A stretch of 47,513 nucleotides of DNA from Clostridia bacterium (GCA_017403265.1 JAFQOJ010000025.1:1-47513), one strand, 5' to 3'; numbered from the stretch's first letter, positions 23,474 through 32,679 are shown. Notes: generated by a model not told the origin, from the letters alone. Numbers and translations are program-made.

Positions 23474-25669
23474 CTATTCTTCCTGCTTTTCTTCGGTTTC
23501 ATTTTCCTCAAGCTCGGTTGCCTCGTGAGTGTAGCCGTCTATAAAAAAGGTTTCGGTTTTAAGATTTTCCTTATCAAAAATACCGTTGTACTGAATTTGC
23601 TCGTACTCGCTTAAAAGCTCGGTATAAGGGGAAACATCGCTCCACTTATAGTAACTGCCCTGCTTATCAATATATCCGACACTATTGATAACAGGAAGTG
23701 TTTTTCTAAGCTTAAGCAGGTATTCATTATAATCGGTAAGCTTTACACCTGCAGTTTTAAGCACTAGCGAAGAAAGATAATTTGCGCTTATACTCTCAAT
23801 ATTCTTTTCCTTTATATCATAGTTTGCCCAAATATAAAATGGTGTTATATGGCGTTTTTGCTCTTGCTCAACAGTTAGGTTTGAAAGGCTTTTAACACCC
23901 AAAAGCTCAGAAACAAACTCGGGCTCTACATTGGGCTGATGGTCACCAAACATACAAATTACCGTAGGCTCTTGTACCTTTTTAAAATACTCTATAAGCT
24001 TTTTAAAGGCGGTATCGCTTTTCTTCACAAGCGAAAGATACTGATTAACCTTAGGATATTCGTTCTCGCTTGAAGTAACATAAATATTCTGATTAAAATT
24101 ATCACACTGTGTAGTATAACCGCCGTGATTTTGCATTGTAACATTAAAAGCATAATAGGGGAATTTTTTATCGCGTTTTTCAAAATCCTTTATAAGCAGC
24201 TCATAGTTGTACTCGTCACTTACATACTGGCGCACAAGCATATTGGAGTTTGGATAATTTTCATCTATTAACGACTGCAGATAGTTTGCATCCGAGCCAT
24301 TTGCTTGAAACTGTTGCATAAGCGAAATGTCTATAATATTCTCAAGCGAAACAAATGAATCAAATCCGAAATTTGAATAAACCTTAGTGCGCCGCCAACC
24401 CGATGCATAATATGGGTGAAGCGCAAACGAAGAATATTTTTGTGCCTTAAGGGTAGAAGTCAAGGAAGCCGTAGGGTCTTTAACATAAAGCATATACGCA
24501 TTACTACCCGAAGGTAAAAACGCTGTGGTGTGACCTGTTAAAAACTCAAACTCGGTATTAGAAGTGCCAGCTCCTATCACAGGAACATAAAGGTTACCTC
24601 TTATAGTATTTTCTTTTAAGGAATTCATAAAGGGCATATATTCCTTATTTGTCTCAAAATCGCCCAAAACGCTCAAATCAGCAAGTGATTCATTCATTAT
24701 ACATATAATATTAGGCGTATCCTTAGTGTAACTTTCGTCTTCTTTTTCTTCCTTTTCAATCATATCCTTAATTTTATCAGGGTCATAATCGTCAGGCTTA
24801 TGCATATAAAGATATTTTGTGTTTGTAAAGAAATTAAGCACAAAGCCGTAATTGTGATAACCGCGAGTTTGGTTCCAGAAATCAGGGCGTACACCCATAT
24901 CGGCAAAAAGGCTTGTAAAGTAGAACAAAACCATTACAACCGTAGTAAAAGTACCTGTAAACGCGCGGGAAATAATCTTTGTAGGCAAAGTGTATTTCGG
25001 GGTTTTCATTTTAATAACTATTACAGTCAGTAAAACAAATAAAAGTACCGCGGTAACAACTTTATAGTTTGGTGTATAGTCATAAGTATTGGCAACACCT
25101 ACTGCAGTAGTGACACTTAAAAAGTCCATTGGCTGAAAGGGAGTGCCGCGAAAATCAATAATATAGCTATGTGCCATAGCAAGACCCACAAGCACCGTAT
25201 TCACAAAAAGGTAGGTTATTTTAAAGCTGCCTGTTATTGCAAAGAATATAAAATAAACCATTAAAATCACAAGGTAATTGCCTAAAAAACCGAGCGCAGT
25301 CATATTAAAAACAAAAACATTATTAAGCGCTTCGGTAATGGTCATAAGTGCAACAGGCATTAGCATTAAATTTACAAAGCCCGCAATTTTACGCACCTTT
25401 TCGCTTTTTAGCCTCACAGTATATATGGTACAAAGCGCCAAAACAAACGGTAGTATAAGGTCTACAGCCATAAGCAGCCATCTTTTATAATTTGTAAGTG
25501 CCGAAAACCCATCAATACATAAAATCACCAATAAAAGCCCTAAAAGACAGAAAACACAGCCTACTGTTTTGGAAGCCTTTGTATATGTTATATCAAAGTT
25601 TTTTTTGATAAACTGCGGTATTTTTTCAGAACAAAAGGTATAAACCTTTCCTAATGCGCTTTCAATCAT
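23474..25669 (-). CDS. LtaS-like phosphoglycerol transferase (sulfatase family)
   Basis: The 731-residue membrane enzyme has about five to seven hydrophobic segments in residues 35-255 and an extracytoplasmic sulfatase-type domain from about 318. The metal/active-site motif IICIMNESLADL provides E328. The catalytic nucleophile is T369 in GAGTSNTEFEFLTG (LtaS motif GKTSDSEF). HPYYASGWRR, NVTMQNHGGY and MFGDHQP complete the site. It probably transfers glycerol phosphate from phosphatidylglycerol to build lipoteichoic acid or decorate a glycan. The acidic Lys/Glu-rich tail (EATELEENETEEKQEE) is unusual. AAAGGAGTG precedes the ATG. Confidence 0.92.
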   Translation of the reverse strand: MIESALGKVYTFCSEKIPQFIKKNFDITYTKASKTVGCVFCLLGLLLVILCIDGFSALTNYKRWLLMAVDLILPFVLALCTIYTVRLKSEKVRKIAGFVNLMLMPVALMTITEALNNVFVFNMTALGFLGNYLVILMVYFIFFAITGSFKITYLFVNTVLVGLAMAHSYIIDFRGTPFQPMDFLSVTTAVGVANTYDYTPNYKVVTAVLLFVLLTVIVIKMKTPKYTLPTKIISRAFTGTFTTVVMVLFYFTSLFADMGVRPDFWNQTRGYHNYGFVLNFFTNTKYLYMHKPDDYDPDKIKDMIEKEEKEDESYTKDTPNIICIMNESLADLSVLGDFETNKEYMPFMNSLKENTIRGNLYVPVIGAGTSNTEFEFLTGHTTAFLPSGSNAYMLYVKDPTASLTSTLKAQKYSSFALHPYYASGWRRTKVYSNFGFDSFVSLENIIDISLMQQFQANGSDANYLQSLIDENYPNSNMLVRQYVSDEYNYELLIKDFEKRDKKFPYYAFNVTMQNHGGYTTQCDNFNQNIYVTSSENEYPKVNQYLSLVKKSDTAFKKLIEYFKKVQEPTVICMFGDHQPNVEPEFVSELLGVKSLSNLTVEQEQKRHITPFYIWANYDIKEKNIESISANYLSSLVLKTAGVKLTDYNEYLLKLRKTLPVINSVGYIDKQGSYYKWSDVSPYTELLSEYEQIQYNGIFDKENLKTETFFIDGYTHEATELEENETEEKQEE

Positions 25670-25708
25670 ATAGGCACTCCTTTCTGCAAAACTTTTATGT
25701 TAAATATT

Positions 25709-25737
25709 AGTATATCACATATTTTTCACAATAACAA
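25709..25737 (-). promoter_or_regulatory. Promoter of the LtaS-NUDIX operon
   Basis: On the minus strand, TTGTTA (25732-25737), 17-bp spacer, TATACT (25709-25714). Confidence 0.7.
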
Positions 25738-25779
25738 CAATTTTGTTCTATCTTAATAAATAGTTAAAACTTTTAACAC

Positions 25780-25808
25780 TTTACAACAATATGTGATTAA
25801 AGTATAAT
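25780..25808 (+). promoter_or_regulatory. Promoter of the first binding-protein gene
   Basis: TTTACA (25780-25785), 17-bp spacer, TATAAT (25803-25808). The -35 lies in CACTTTACA, which recurs at the second binding-protein promoter. Confidence 0.75.
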
Positions 25809-25838
25809 AATAATATAAACTTAAAGGAAGTGCCGAAA

Positions 25839-26597
25839 ATGAAAAAGCTCTTAATCTTATTCCTCACCTTAATAATGTCGCTTAATCTTGTAGGCTGCAA
25901 GCGCGGAAGCGACCTTGAAGAAGTGAAAAAAGCAAACAAGCTTGTGGTGGGCATCACCTATTATGAGCCTATGAATTATAAGGTGGAGGGTGAGTGGACC
26001 GGCTTTGATACCGAGTTTGCTCGTCTTTTTGCAGAAGAATTAGGTGTGGAAATAGAATTTAAAGAAATTTCGTGGCAGGATAGACTCAACGAGCTTACTG
26101 AATATAATATTGACTGCATTTGGAACGCTATGTCTATTTTGGAACAGCACGAAAATTTTATGAGCTTTTCTAACCCGTATATTTTAAACGGTCAGGTTGT
26201 TATCATGAATACAGAAAATGCCAAAAAATATTCCGATTCCACTAAAGCCAGAAGGCTTAAATTCGCTGCAGAAGAAAAGTCTGCCGCTTCTAATATCCTT
26301 TTAGAAGAAGGCTATACCAACAAACAACTTGTAAAAACTCAATACGCCGCACTTGATGCAATTGTAAACGGAACCGCCGATGCAGCAATTGTAGATATAA
26401 TATTTGCCGATGCGGTTATGGGAAAAGGAAAAAAATACGAAGACTTGGTAAAAACCTACACCTGTTCGGGTGAAAACTGCGCCGTAGGTTTTCGGCTTGA
26501 TTCTGATTTAATAGATCCATTTAACGAATTTTTAGAGGAAATTAGAGACACTAAGCTTATTGACCTTGCTAACAAATACGGCTTAACATTGTGTTAG
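25839..26597 (+). CDS. Amino-acid-type ABC transporter substrate-binding lipoprotein (1)
   Basis: The 252-residue family 3 extracellular binding protein has a lipoprotein signal peptide (MKKLLILFLTLIMSLNLVGC, lipidated Cys20). The fold segments are VVGITYYEPMNYKVEGEWTG, GFDTEFARLFAEELG, DCIWNAMSI and LAALDAIVNGTADAAIVD-like repeats. At the place where family members carry the ligand-carboxylate Arg (usually T-x-x-R before DFS), this protein has EQHENFMSFS, without Arg. The substrate may therefore differ from its paralogue 160 bases downstream. ATG 25839 has AAAGGAAG 8 bases upstream; an in-frame GTG at 25830 overlaps that site. Confidence 0.88.
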   Translation: MKKLLILFLTLIMSLNLVGCKRGSDLEEVKKANKLVVGITYYEPMNYKVEGEWTGFDTEFARLFAEELGVEIEFKEISWQDRLNELTEYNIDCIWNAMSILEQHENFMSFSNPYILNGQVVIMNTENAKKYSDSTKARRLKFAAEEKSAASNILLEEGYTNKQLVKTQYAALDAIVNGTADAAIVDIIFADAVMGKGKKYEDLVKTYTCSGENCAVGFRLDSDLIDPFNEFLEEIRDTKLIDLANKYGLTLC

Positions 26598-26632
26598 ATT
26601 ATATTCGAGGAATGAGTCACAAATATGCACAA

Positions 26633-26660
26633 CACTTTATCTCTTTAGTTGTGTAAAGTG
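26633..26660. promoter_or_regulatory. Overlapping dyads between the two binding-protein genes
   Basis: CACTTTA (26633-26639) / TAAAGTG (26654-26660) and, alternatively, CACAAC (26628-26633) / GTTGTG (26648-26653) overlap. They may be an operator or a weak terminator of gene 1. There is no T run, so an operator is as likely. Confidence 0.35.
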
Positions 26661-26689
26661 CCAAAAATGAAAAAATTTTTAAAAAACAC

Positions 26690-26718
26690 TTTACAAATTT
26701 AGTTTGGTGAAGTAAAAT
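26690..26718 (+). promoter_or_regulatory. Promoter of the second binding-protein gene
   Basis: TTTACA (26690-26695), 17-bp spacer, TAAAAT (26713-26718). Confidence 0.7.
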
Positions 26719-26760
26719 AGCAATATCGAATTTAACTTTTACATAAAAGGAGAAAGCAAA

Positions 26761-27555
26761 ATGAAAAACACATTAAAAAAATTATTAGCCATTGCTATGG
26801 TACTTACAATGCTTTTTGCATTTGCAGGCTGTGGCTCAAAAAAGGTAATCACCGTAGGCTACACTATTTACGAGCCTATGAACTATGAGGATGCAGACGG
26901 CAACCTTATCGGTTACGATACCGACCTTGCAAAAGCTGTATTTGAAAACTTAGGTTATGAAGTTATTTTCCAGGAAATTGTTTGGGAAAACAAGTATACC
27001 GACCTTAATTCAGACACTATTGACTGCATTTGGAACGGTTTCACCTGCAACACTAAGGACGACGACGGTGTTGCACGTGCAGACAAGGTGGATTTCTCTT
27101 ACAACTATATGGAAAACCGTCAGGTTGTAGTTGTTAAATCCGATGCCAACATTAAAGCTGCCGCTGATTTAAAGGGCAAGTTTGGTGTTGCCGAAAGCGG
27201 CTCCGCAGGCGAAACCTATGCTAAGGCATTTGAGGGCACTACCTTCAAGGGCTTCACAAAGCAGACCGAATGCTTAACAGAAGTTAAAGCCGCTACTGCA
27301 GATTTCGCAGTTGTTGATGCTCAGTTAGCCAAAAGCTACTGCGGCAAAGGCGACTATGCTGACCTTGTAATTGTAGAAGATCTTTCAAGCGATGTTGAAT
27401 ACTATGGTATCGGCTTCAAGAAAGGCAGCGAACTTACCGCAAAGGTTAATGCTGAGCTTGAAAAATTAGGCGCCGACGGTACAATTGAACAACTTGCTAA
27501 AAAATACGGTGTAGAGAATACCGCAATTAAGGATTTTTCAGACCAGAAGAAATAA
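26761..27555 (+). CDS. Amino-acid-type ABC transporter substrate-binding lipoprotein (2)
   Basis: The 264-residue lipoprotein (lipobox FAGC, Cys24) is a paralogue of the preceding protein: shared VGYTIYEPMNYEDADGN, GYDTDLAKAVFENLG, DCIWNGFT and a C-terminal LAKKYG helix. Here the ligand-binding Arg is present (GVARADKVDFS). Codon use is cleaner than in gene 1, suggesting high expression, as is usual for binding proteins. A hairpin directly after the stop separates it from the permease gene. Confidence 0.92.
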   Translation: MKNTLKKLLAIAMVLTMLFAFAGCGSKKVITVGYTIYEPMNYEDADGNLIGYDTDLAKAVFENLGYEVIFQEIVWENKYTDLNSDTIDCIWNGFTCNTKDDDGVARADKVDFSYNYMENRQVVVVKSDANIKAAADLKGKFGVAESGSAGETYAKAFEGTTFKGFTKQTECLTEVKAATADFAVVDAQLAKSYCGKGDYADLVIVEDLSSDVEYYGIGFKKGSELTAKVNAELEKLGADGTIEQLAKKYGVENTAIKDFSDQKK

Positions 27556-27580
27556 TTTATACAACTAAAATAAAAATACT

Positions 27581-27613
27581 AAATGTGGCAGGTAAAAAGC
27601 CTGCCACATTTTT
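27581..27613 (+). terminator. Intra-operon attenuator between binding protein and permease
   Basis: AAATGTGGCAGG pairs with CCTGCCACATTT (12 bp, loop TAAAAAG), ending in TTTTT directly before the permease ribosome site GGAG. Partial read-through would give more binding protein than permease. Confidence 0.85.
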
Positions 27614-27625
27614 GGAGTTATTAAA

Positions 27626-28321
27626 ATGTCATTTTCAGAGGTTACGCTATTTCTCTTAGACGGATTTAAAATATCGCTCATTATTTTTGCGGTAACACTT
27701 ATATTCGGTATACCATTAGGTCTTCCTATAGCCTTTTGTTCTATGAGCCGCTTTAAATTGGTTAAAAATGTTTCAAAGGTTATAGTTTGGATAGTACGTG
27801 GTATTCCGCTTATGCTGCAAATTTTTATTATCTATTATGTTCCGGGATTACTGTTTGAGTTTCCGTTGTTTAGTAATATTGATAAATATATGTATATCAA
27901 TTACGGAATTGCCGATTCAGGAAGAATTATTGCGGTACTTATCGCTTTTACAATCAATTACGCTTGCTATTTTTCGGAAATTTACCGCGGCGGAATTGAA
28001 AGCATTCCAAAAGGGCAGTATGAAGCGGGCTATGTTTTAGGTCTTACAAAATCGCAAATTTTTAAAAAGATTATTTTAAAACAGGTTATAAAAAGGATTG
28101 TACCACCCCTTTCTAACGAAATTATAACCCTTATTAAAGATACCGCGCTTGCTAACTGTATTATGGTTTGCGAAATCATTAAACAGGCCAAAGAGCTTGC
28201 AGCTACAAAGGCTCTTGTGTGGCCGCTTTTCTACACAGGTGTTTTCTATCTATTGTTTGTAGGACTTCTCACAATAATTTTAGGAAAGCTTGAACGAAAA
28301 CTTGATTATTTCAGGAGTTAA
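27626..28321 (+). CDS. Amino-acid ABC transporter permease
   Basis: The 231-residue membrane protein has about five hydrophobic segments and the EAA loop YEAGYVLGLTKSQIFKKIIL that contacts the ATPase. PLMLQIFIIYYVPGLLF, INYACYFSEIYRGGIESIPKGQ and TLIKDTALANCI are typical of HisM/GlnP-type permeases. It is unusual only in its insertion (FPLFSNIDKYMYINYGIADSG) before the second core helix pair. It lies 2 bases upstream of the ATPase gene. It probably acts as a homodimer with binding protein 2 and the following ATPase. Confidence 0.93.
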   Translation: MSFSEVTLFLLDGFKISLIIFAVTLIFGIPLGLPIAFCSMSRFKLVKNVSKVIVWIVRGIPLMLQIFIIYYVPGLLFEFPLFSNIDKYMYINYGIADSGRIIAVLIAFTINYACYFSEIYRGGIESIPKGQYEAGYVLGLTKSQIFKKIILKQVIKRIVPPLSNEIITLIKDTALANCIMVCEIIKQAKELAATKALVWPLFYTGVFYLLFVGLLTIILGKLERKLDYFRS

Positions 28322-28323
28322 CT

Positions 28324-29082
28324 ATGTCAGTTTTAGAGGTTAAAAATATAAAAAAGAGCTTCGGAAAGTTAGAGGTTTTAAAGGGCATAAGCTTTTCGCT
28401 CGAAAAGGGTGAGGTTTTAACCATTATCGGCTCGTCAGGAAGCGGTAAAACCACTCTGCTTCGTTGCCTAAACTTTTTAGAGTTTGCCGAAGAAGGTACC
28501 ATTATGGTAAACGGTACCGAAATATATAACGGGGAAGATAAGAAGACATTAAAGGATGAGGAAATACGCCAAAAGCGTTTGCACTTTGGCTTGGTTTTTC
28601 AGTCATTTAATCTTTTTCCGCAGTATAATGTGTTAGAAAATGTAACCTTGGCGCCAACCCTTTTAAAAATGGGCACCACCGAAGAAATTACGCAACGCGC
28701 CTTAAAGCTTATTGAGCGTGTCGGACTTACCGAAAAGCTTAACAGCTACCCTTGTGAGCTTTCAGGCGGGCAGCAACAGCGTGTTGCAATTGCGCGCGCA
28801 TTAGCGCTTGAGCCTGATATCCTTTGCTTTGACGAGCCAACCTCTGCCTTAGACCCCGAGCTTACAGGCGAAGTTTTAAAGGTTATAAAGGGCCTTAAAA
28901 GCAAAGACAGTACAATGATTATTGTAACTCACGAAATGGAATTTGCCAAAAATGTTTCAGATAAAATAATATTTATGGCAGACGGCGTTATTGAAGAAAT
29001 GGGCACCCCTAAGGAAGTATTTGAAAATCCAAAATCCACGAAAACGCGTAATTTTTTCAGTAAATCTATGGAAGAAATATAA
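28324..29082 (+). CDS. Amino-acid ABC transporter ATP-binding protein (GlnQ type)
   Basis: The 252-residue ATPase powers the transporter. Walker A is GSSGSGKTT (36-44), the Q-loop FGLVFQSFNLFPQYNVLENV, the signature LSGGQQQRVAIARAL, Walker B ILCFDEPTSALD and the H-loop VTHEM. The C-terminal FFSKSMEEI is short, as in polar amino-acid uptake systems. AGGAG lies inside the end of the permease gene, so translation is coupled. Confidence 0.96.
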   Translation: MSVLEVKNIKKSFGKLEVLKGISFSLEKGEVLTIIGSSGSGKTTLLRCLNFLEFAEEGTIMVNGTEIYNGEDKKTLKDEEIRQKRLHFGLVFQSFNLFPQYNVLENVTLAPTLLKMGTTEEITQRALKLIERVGLTEKLNSYPCELSGGQQQRVAIARALALEPDILCFDEPTSALDPELTGEVLKVIKGLKSKDSTMIIVTHEMEFAKNVSDKIIFMADGVIEEMGTPKEVFENPKSTKTRNFFSKSMEEI

Positions 29083-29094
29083 GAAGGCAAGAAT

Positions 29095-29373
29095 ATGCTT
29101 ACAAAAAAAGTAACAGATCAAATGCTAAAAGATGTATACAACCTTTTAGCAGAAATTGATGACCCTCACGAAATGGAAATATTACTTAAAGACCTTTGTA
29201 CCAATAAAGAGCTTGAGCAAATGGCTCAGCGCATTACGGCAGCAAAGCTTTTGCTCGAGGGCAAAACCTATAATCAGGTTATTGAAAAAACCGATATTTC
29301 TTCGGCAACACTCAGCAGAGTATCAAGCGCTGTAAAATACGGTGAAGGCTATAAAAAATATTTAAAACAGTAA
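29095..29373 (+). CDS. YerC/YecD TrpR-like DNA-binding protein
   Basis: The 92-residue protein matches the TrpR-superfamily YerC group: DPHEMEILLKDLCTNKELEQMAQRITAAKLLLEGKTYNQVIEKTDISSATLSRVSSAVKYG (in two parts, helices then HTH). The Ser/Thr-rich recognition turn SSATLSRV is conserved. Such proteins lack Trp-sensing residues in most Bacillota and their targets are not settled. It follows the ATPase gene by 12 bases and precedes a strong terminator, so it is co-expressed with the transporter. Confidence 0.92.
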   Translation: MLTKKVTDQMLKDVYNLLAEIDDPHEMEILLKDLCTNKELEQMAQRITAAKLLLEGKTYNQVIEKTDISSATLSRVSSAVKYGEGYKKYLKQ

Positions 29374-29378
29374 AATTT

Positions 29379-29413
29379 AAGGGAACTATCCATCGAGATA
29401 GTTCCCCTTTTTT
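29379..29413. terminator. Bidirectional terminator after yerC
   Basis: GGGAACTATC pairs with GATAGTTCCC around CATCGA, with a T run on the plus side and an A-rich opposite flank. It ends both the ABC operon and the convergent FtsK operon. Confidence 0.9.
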
Positions 29414-30299
29414 ATTTCTCTGTTTTCAGTTTAACTTCATTATCTGTAAAATCAAAGGTCACATCGCCGTTTTTATCGGTGCGAAACGTTTTTGCACCGT
29501 ACTTTTTAAGAGCATTTAAGGTTTCGGTATGCGGATGTAAATAGCTGTTGTCTTCACCTACCGAGATAACCGCATATTCGGGTGTTGCTTCACTCAAGAA
29601 GCATTCACCCGAAGAAGTATTACTTCCGTGATGGCCTACCTTTAAAATATCACAGTCAATATTTATATTCTCATCTAAAAGCTTGTTTTCGGTTTTAATT
29701 TCGGCATCACCCGTAAACAGAATTTTAGTGCCGTCAATTTCTGCCATAACAAAAACCGAGCGGTGATTTTCTTCCGCGCTTTCGTTATAATCACTTAAAA
29801 TAGTAATTTCAAACTCACCTATTTTAAAGTTGGTGCCTTGGTCTATTTCATAAAACGCGGCGCCGTTTTGAACGGCGGTTTCCTTGCCTGTTTTAGCGGC
29901 TATTATGCTTTTATTAAGTATTTTGGGCATAAAAAGATTTTGTATTGGATACAATTCGGCTATTTCGGGCAGAGCACCTACATGGTCGGAATGAAGATGA
30001 GATATAATCAAAGCGTCAATCTCTTCTATGCCGTAATCTCTAAGTGCTTTGTTAAGCGTAGGCGCCGCCTCAGGCTCACCCACATCTATAACCGCACAGT
30101 AGCCGTTACTATAGATGATCGCGCAGTCGCCCTGTCCTACATCGAGAAATTCAATAAAATCGGCTTCATGCGATAGTTGAGCGGTCCCACCTAACAGTGC
30201 GTTTTGCGAAAAACAAAGCAGTACTGCAAAAATAACTATGCCTACAACGGTGCAAACTATTAAAGTATTGCGCCGTTTTTGGTTTTTATAATTATTCAT
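29412..30299 (-). CDS. ComEC-like metallo-beta-lactamase protein, membrane-anchored
   Basis: The 295-residue protein has one N-terminal transmembrane anchor (residues about 12-33) and an extracytoplasmic MBL domain. FLDVGQGDCAIIYSNG, the metal motif H101-x-H103-x-D105-H106 (SHLHSDHVGALPEI), ILFTGDAE and VGHHGSNTSS are the pattern of the ComEC C-terminal nuclease-like domain. Stand-alone forms are often called competence-like hydrolases. It could cleave DNA or a phosphodiester outside the cell; this is inferred. It overlaps the ftsK stop by 8 bases and has only a weak ribosome site, so coupling is likely. Confidence 0.88.
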   Translation of the reverse strand: MNNYKNQKRRNTLIVCTVVGIVIFAVLLCFSQNALLGGTAQLSHEADFIEFLDVGQGDCAIIYSNGYCAVIDVGEPEAAPTLNKALRDYGIEEIDALIISHLHSDHVGALPEIAELYPIQNLFMPKILNKSIIAAKTGKETAVQNGAAFYEIDQGTNFKIGEFEITILSDYNESAEENHRSVFVMAEIDGTKILFTGDAEIKTENKLLDENINIDCDILKVGHHGSNTSSGECFLSEATPEYAVISVGEDNSYLHPHTETLNALKKYGAKTFRTDKNGDVTFDFTDNEVKLKTEK

Positions 30300-32679
30300 C
30301 AGATGAGAGTTCCATTTCCATAAGCTCGTTTTCGGTTATAAGCACCTTTCTCGGCTTTGCACCCTCAAACGGACCTATAACTCCACGTTGCTCCATTTCA
30401 TCTATAAGGCGGCCTGCACGCGAATAGCCCACCTTAAGCTTTCTTTGTAAAAGCGAAGCAGATGCCTGACCTACCTCTACTACAATGCGAATAGCATCCT
30501 TTAACATCGGGTCTTCATCAGGACCGTCTTCAACAAGACCTGTTCTTTGCTTTTTATCAATAGCGGCTTGCCTTTCGATTTCAAACATAACCTCATCATT
30601 ATAGTTTGCAACAGTGCCGTTTTTAATAAAGCTTACAATATCTCTTATTTCCTTATTACTTACAAAACAGCCTTGTACACGAAGCGGCTTATTTGTGCCT
30701 ATAGGGCTAAACAGCATATCACCATAGCCTAAAAGCTTTTCGGCGCCTGCAGAATCTATAATAGTACGGCTATCAATTTGTGAAGATGTGGTAAGTGCAA
30801 TTCTTGTGGGAATATTCGCCTTAATAACACCTGTAATAACATCTACCGAAGGACGCTGAGTAGCAAGTAAAAGGTGTATACCTGCCGCTCTCGCCTTGGC
30901 GGCAATACGGCTAATAGAATCTTCCACTTCCTTAGATGCAGTTTGCATTAAATCTGCAAACTCGTCTATCATAATAACTATGTAAGGCATTTTTTCAACC
31001 TCTCCGGCTTCTTCGCCCTCTAAGGTTTCAACAAAGCTATTATATTCTTCAATATTACGCACCTTGCGGTCAGAAAGCATTTTGTAACGCTTTTCCATTT
31101 CTTCAACCGCCCACCCGAGTGCGCCTGCCGCCTTTCTAGGCTCGGTAATAACAGGTACCATAAGGTGCGGAATACCGTTATAGGGCTCAAACTCAACTGT
31201 TTTCGGGTCAATAAGCAAAAGCTTTAACTCATCGGGTGAGTTTTTATATAAAAGGCTTATAATAATCGAGTTTGTACAAACCGATTTACCAGAGCCCGTT
31301 GCACCCGCAATAAGACCGTGCGGCATTTTTGCAATATCGGTAGTAATAATATTACCGCTTATGTCCTTACCTAAAGCTACGGTAAGCTTGGATTTTGCCG
31401 CTACAAATTCGGGCGCCTCTAATATTTCGCGAATACCTACTGTGTTCTTATCCTTGTTAGGCACTTCAATACCTACTGCCGCTTTGTTTGGAATTGGCGC
31501 TTCTATACGAACATTACCTGCCGCAAGATTAAGGGCAATATCGTCAGCCAAAGAAGTGATACGGCTGATTTTTACACCCGCGCAGGGTTGCAATTCATAC
31601 CTTGTAACTGTAGGGCCGCGGCTGATATCAACTATACGAGTTTCAACGCCGAAGCTTTTAAGTGTGCTTACAAGCCGCTCGGCAGTAACATTGGTATCCT
31701 GTGCAGTAGTTGCCTTTGTAGCCGACGGCGGTGCTAACAGCGTAATCGGAGGATAAACATAACCTTTATCGGTGCTTTCGTCAAGTTCTTCAACTTCTTT
31801 GGTAAAGTTTTCTGTTTCTTCTTTAAGGTTGATTTGCGGAACCTCTTCACCCGCATTTTTAAGCGCATTATCCATTTGCTCGCGGTCTTCACTGCCTTCG
31901 GGAGCGGTCACCTTAATCTCTTCAGGCTCTTCGGGCAAAAGCTCGGCGTTTTGATAAGAATCTATTACCCTTCTTTGCTTAGGTGACATGTTTTCACGAA
32001 TTTTCTTTCGCTCTTTTGGTCCGTCATCTACAGGCAAATCAATATTAAACTGTCTGTTATTTTGCTCTTCTATTCGTTTTGCATAGGCTTCGCCCGCGCG
32101 TTCTTTAACCACTGTAACCGGCTTAGAAATTGCGCGTAAAAGTGATATAAGCGTGGTGCGTGTAAGTATCATTAAAAGCACGAAAATTAAAAGTATAAGG
32201 GTTATTGCAGCCCCCGTTTTACCAAAAGCTGCAAATATAGGCTTGCCTATAAGTCCACCCAAAAATCCCCCGTTTTTAAGATTTACACCTTGGGTATAGG
32301 CGGTTGTTAAATGCTCCCAAAAATCAAGGTCTTGGGGCATTGCAAAAACATCAATTACACCGCTTAACAAAACCGTAATACCTACTGCCTCCAGCATATT
32401 AGCTTTAGCAGAGGCTTGCATTTTGTCGCTTGCATACATAAAGGCAATAAAGCCTAAAAGGAAAGGATAAAAATAAGCTGTTACACCAAACAATCCGAAA
32501 ACAAAATTATGTATAAAGGTCCAGATATTCTGTCCTTTAATGAAAACCACGCATAGCAAAAATACTGCCAATGCAAACCATATTACCGAATAAAGCTGTC
32601 GGTTTCCGTCGGCTATACGGTTGTTAGCGCGGTTTTGTTTTTTAGTTGTAAATTTAGCATTCTTTCTTTTTGTTGCCAT
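30292..32679 (-). CDS. ftsK: DNA translocase FtsK/SpoIIIE
   Basis: This hexameric pump clears chromosomal DNA from the closing division or sporulation septum. The 795-residue chain has about four transmembrane segments in residues 30-175 and a Glu-rich linker (245-305). The alpha/beta motor domain (from about 330) has Walker A GATGSGKSV (459-467), Walker B IVIMIDEFADLM and LLATQRPSVDVITGVIKANI. A C-terminal gamma winged helix (KVGYSRAGRLIDEMEQRGV) reads orienting sequences. CAAGGAGAG precedes the ATG. It lies between a TepA-like protease gene (23-base gap) and the MBL gene. Confidence 0.97.
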   Translation of the reverse strand: MATKRKNAKFTTKKQNRANNRIADGNRQLYSVIWFALAVFLLCVVFIKGQNIWTFIHNFVFGLFGVTAYFYPFLLGFIAFMYASDKMQASAKANMLEAVGITVLLSGVIDVFAMPQDLDFWEHLTTAYTQGVNLKNGGFLGGLIGKPIFAAFGKTGAAITLILLIFVLLMILTRTTLISLLRAISKPVTVVKERAGEAYAKRIEEQNNRQFNIDLPVDDGPKERKKIRENMSPKQRRVIDSYQNAELLPEEPEEIKVTAPEGSEDREQMDNALKNAGEEVPQINLKEETENFTKEVEELDESTDKGYVYPPITLLAPPSATKATTAQDTNVTAERLVSTLKSFGVETRIVDISRGPTVTRYELQPCAGVKISRITSLADDIALNLAAGNVRIEAPIPNKAAVGIEVPNKDKNTVGIREILEAPEFVAAKSKLTVALGKDISGNIITTDIAKMPHGLIAGATGSGKSVCTNSIIISLLYKNSPDELKLLLIDPKTVEFEPYNGIPHLMVPVITEPRKAAGALGWAVEEMEKRYKMLSDRKVRNIEEYNSFVETLEGEEAGEVEKMPYIVIMIDEFADLMQTASKEVEDSISRIAAKARAAGIHLLLATQRPSVDVITGVIKANIPTRIALTTSSQIDSRTIIDSAGAEKLLGYGDMLFSPIGTNKPLRVQGCFVSNKEIRDIVSFIKNGTVANYNDEVMFEIERQAAIDKKQRTGLVEDGPDEDPMLKDAIRIVVEVGQASASLLQRKLKVGYSRAGRLIDEMEQRGVIGPFEGAKPRKVLITENELMEMELSSDE

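Noticed and set aside
31361-31756. 131-codon plus-strand ORF inside ftsK
   Set aside because: Low-complexity Ser/Ala/Leu shadow of the conserved FtsK motor domain.
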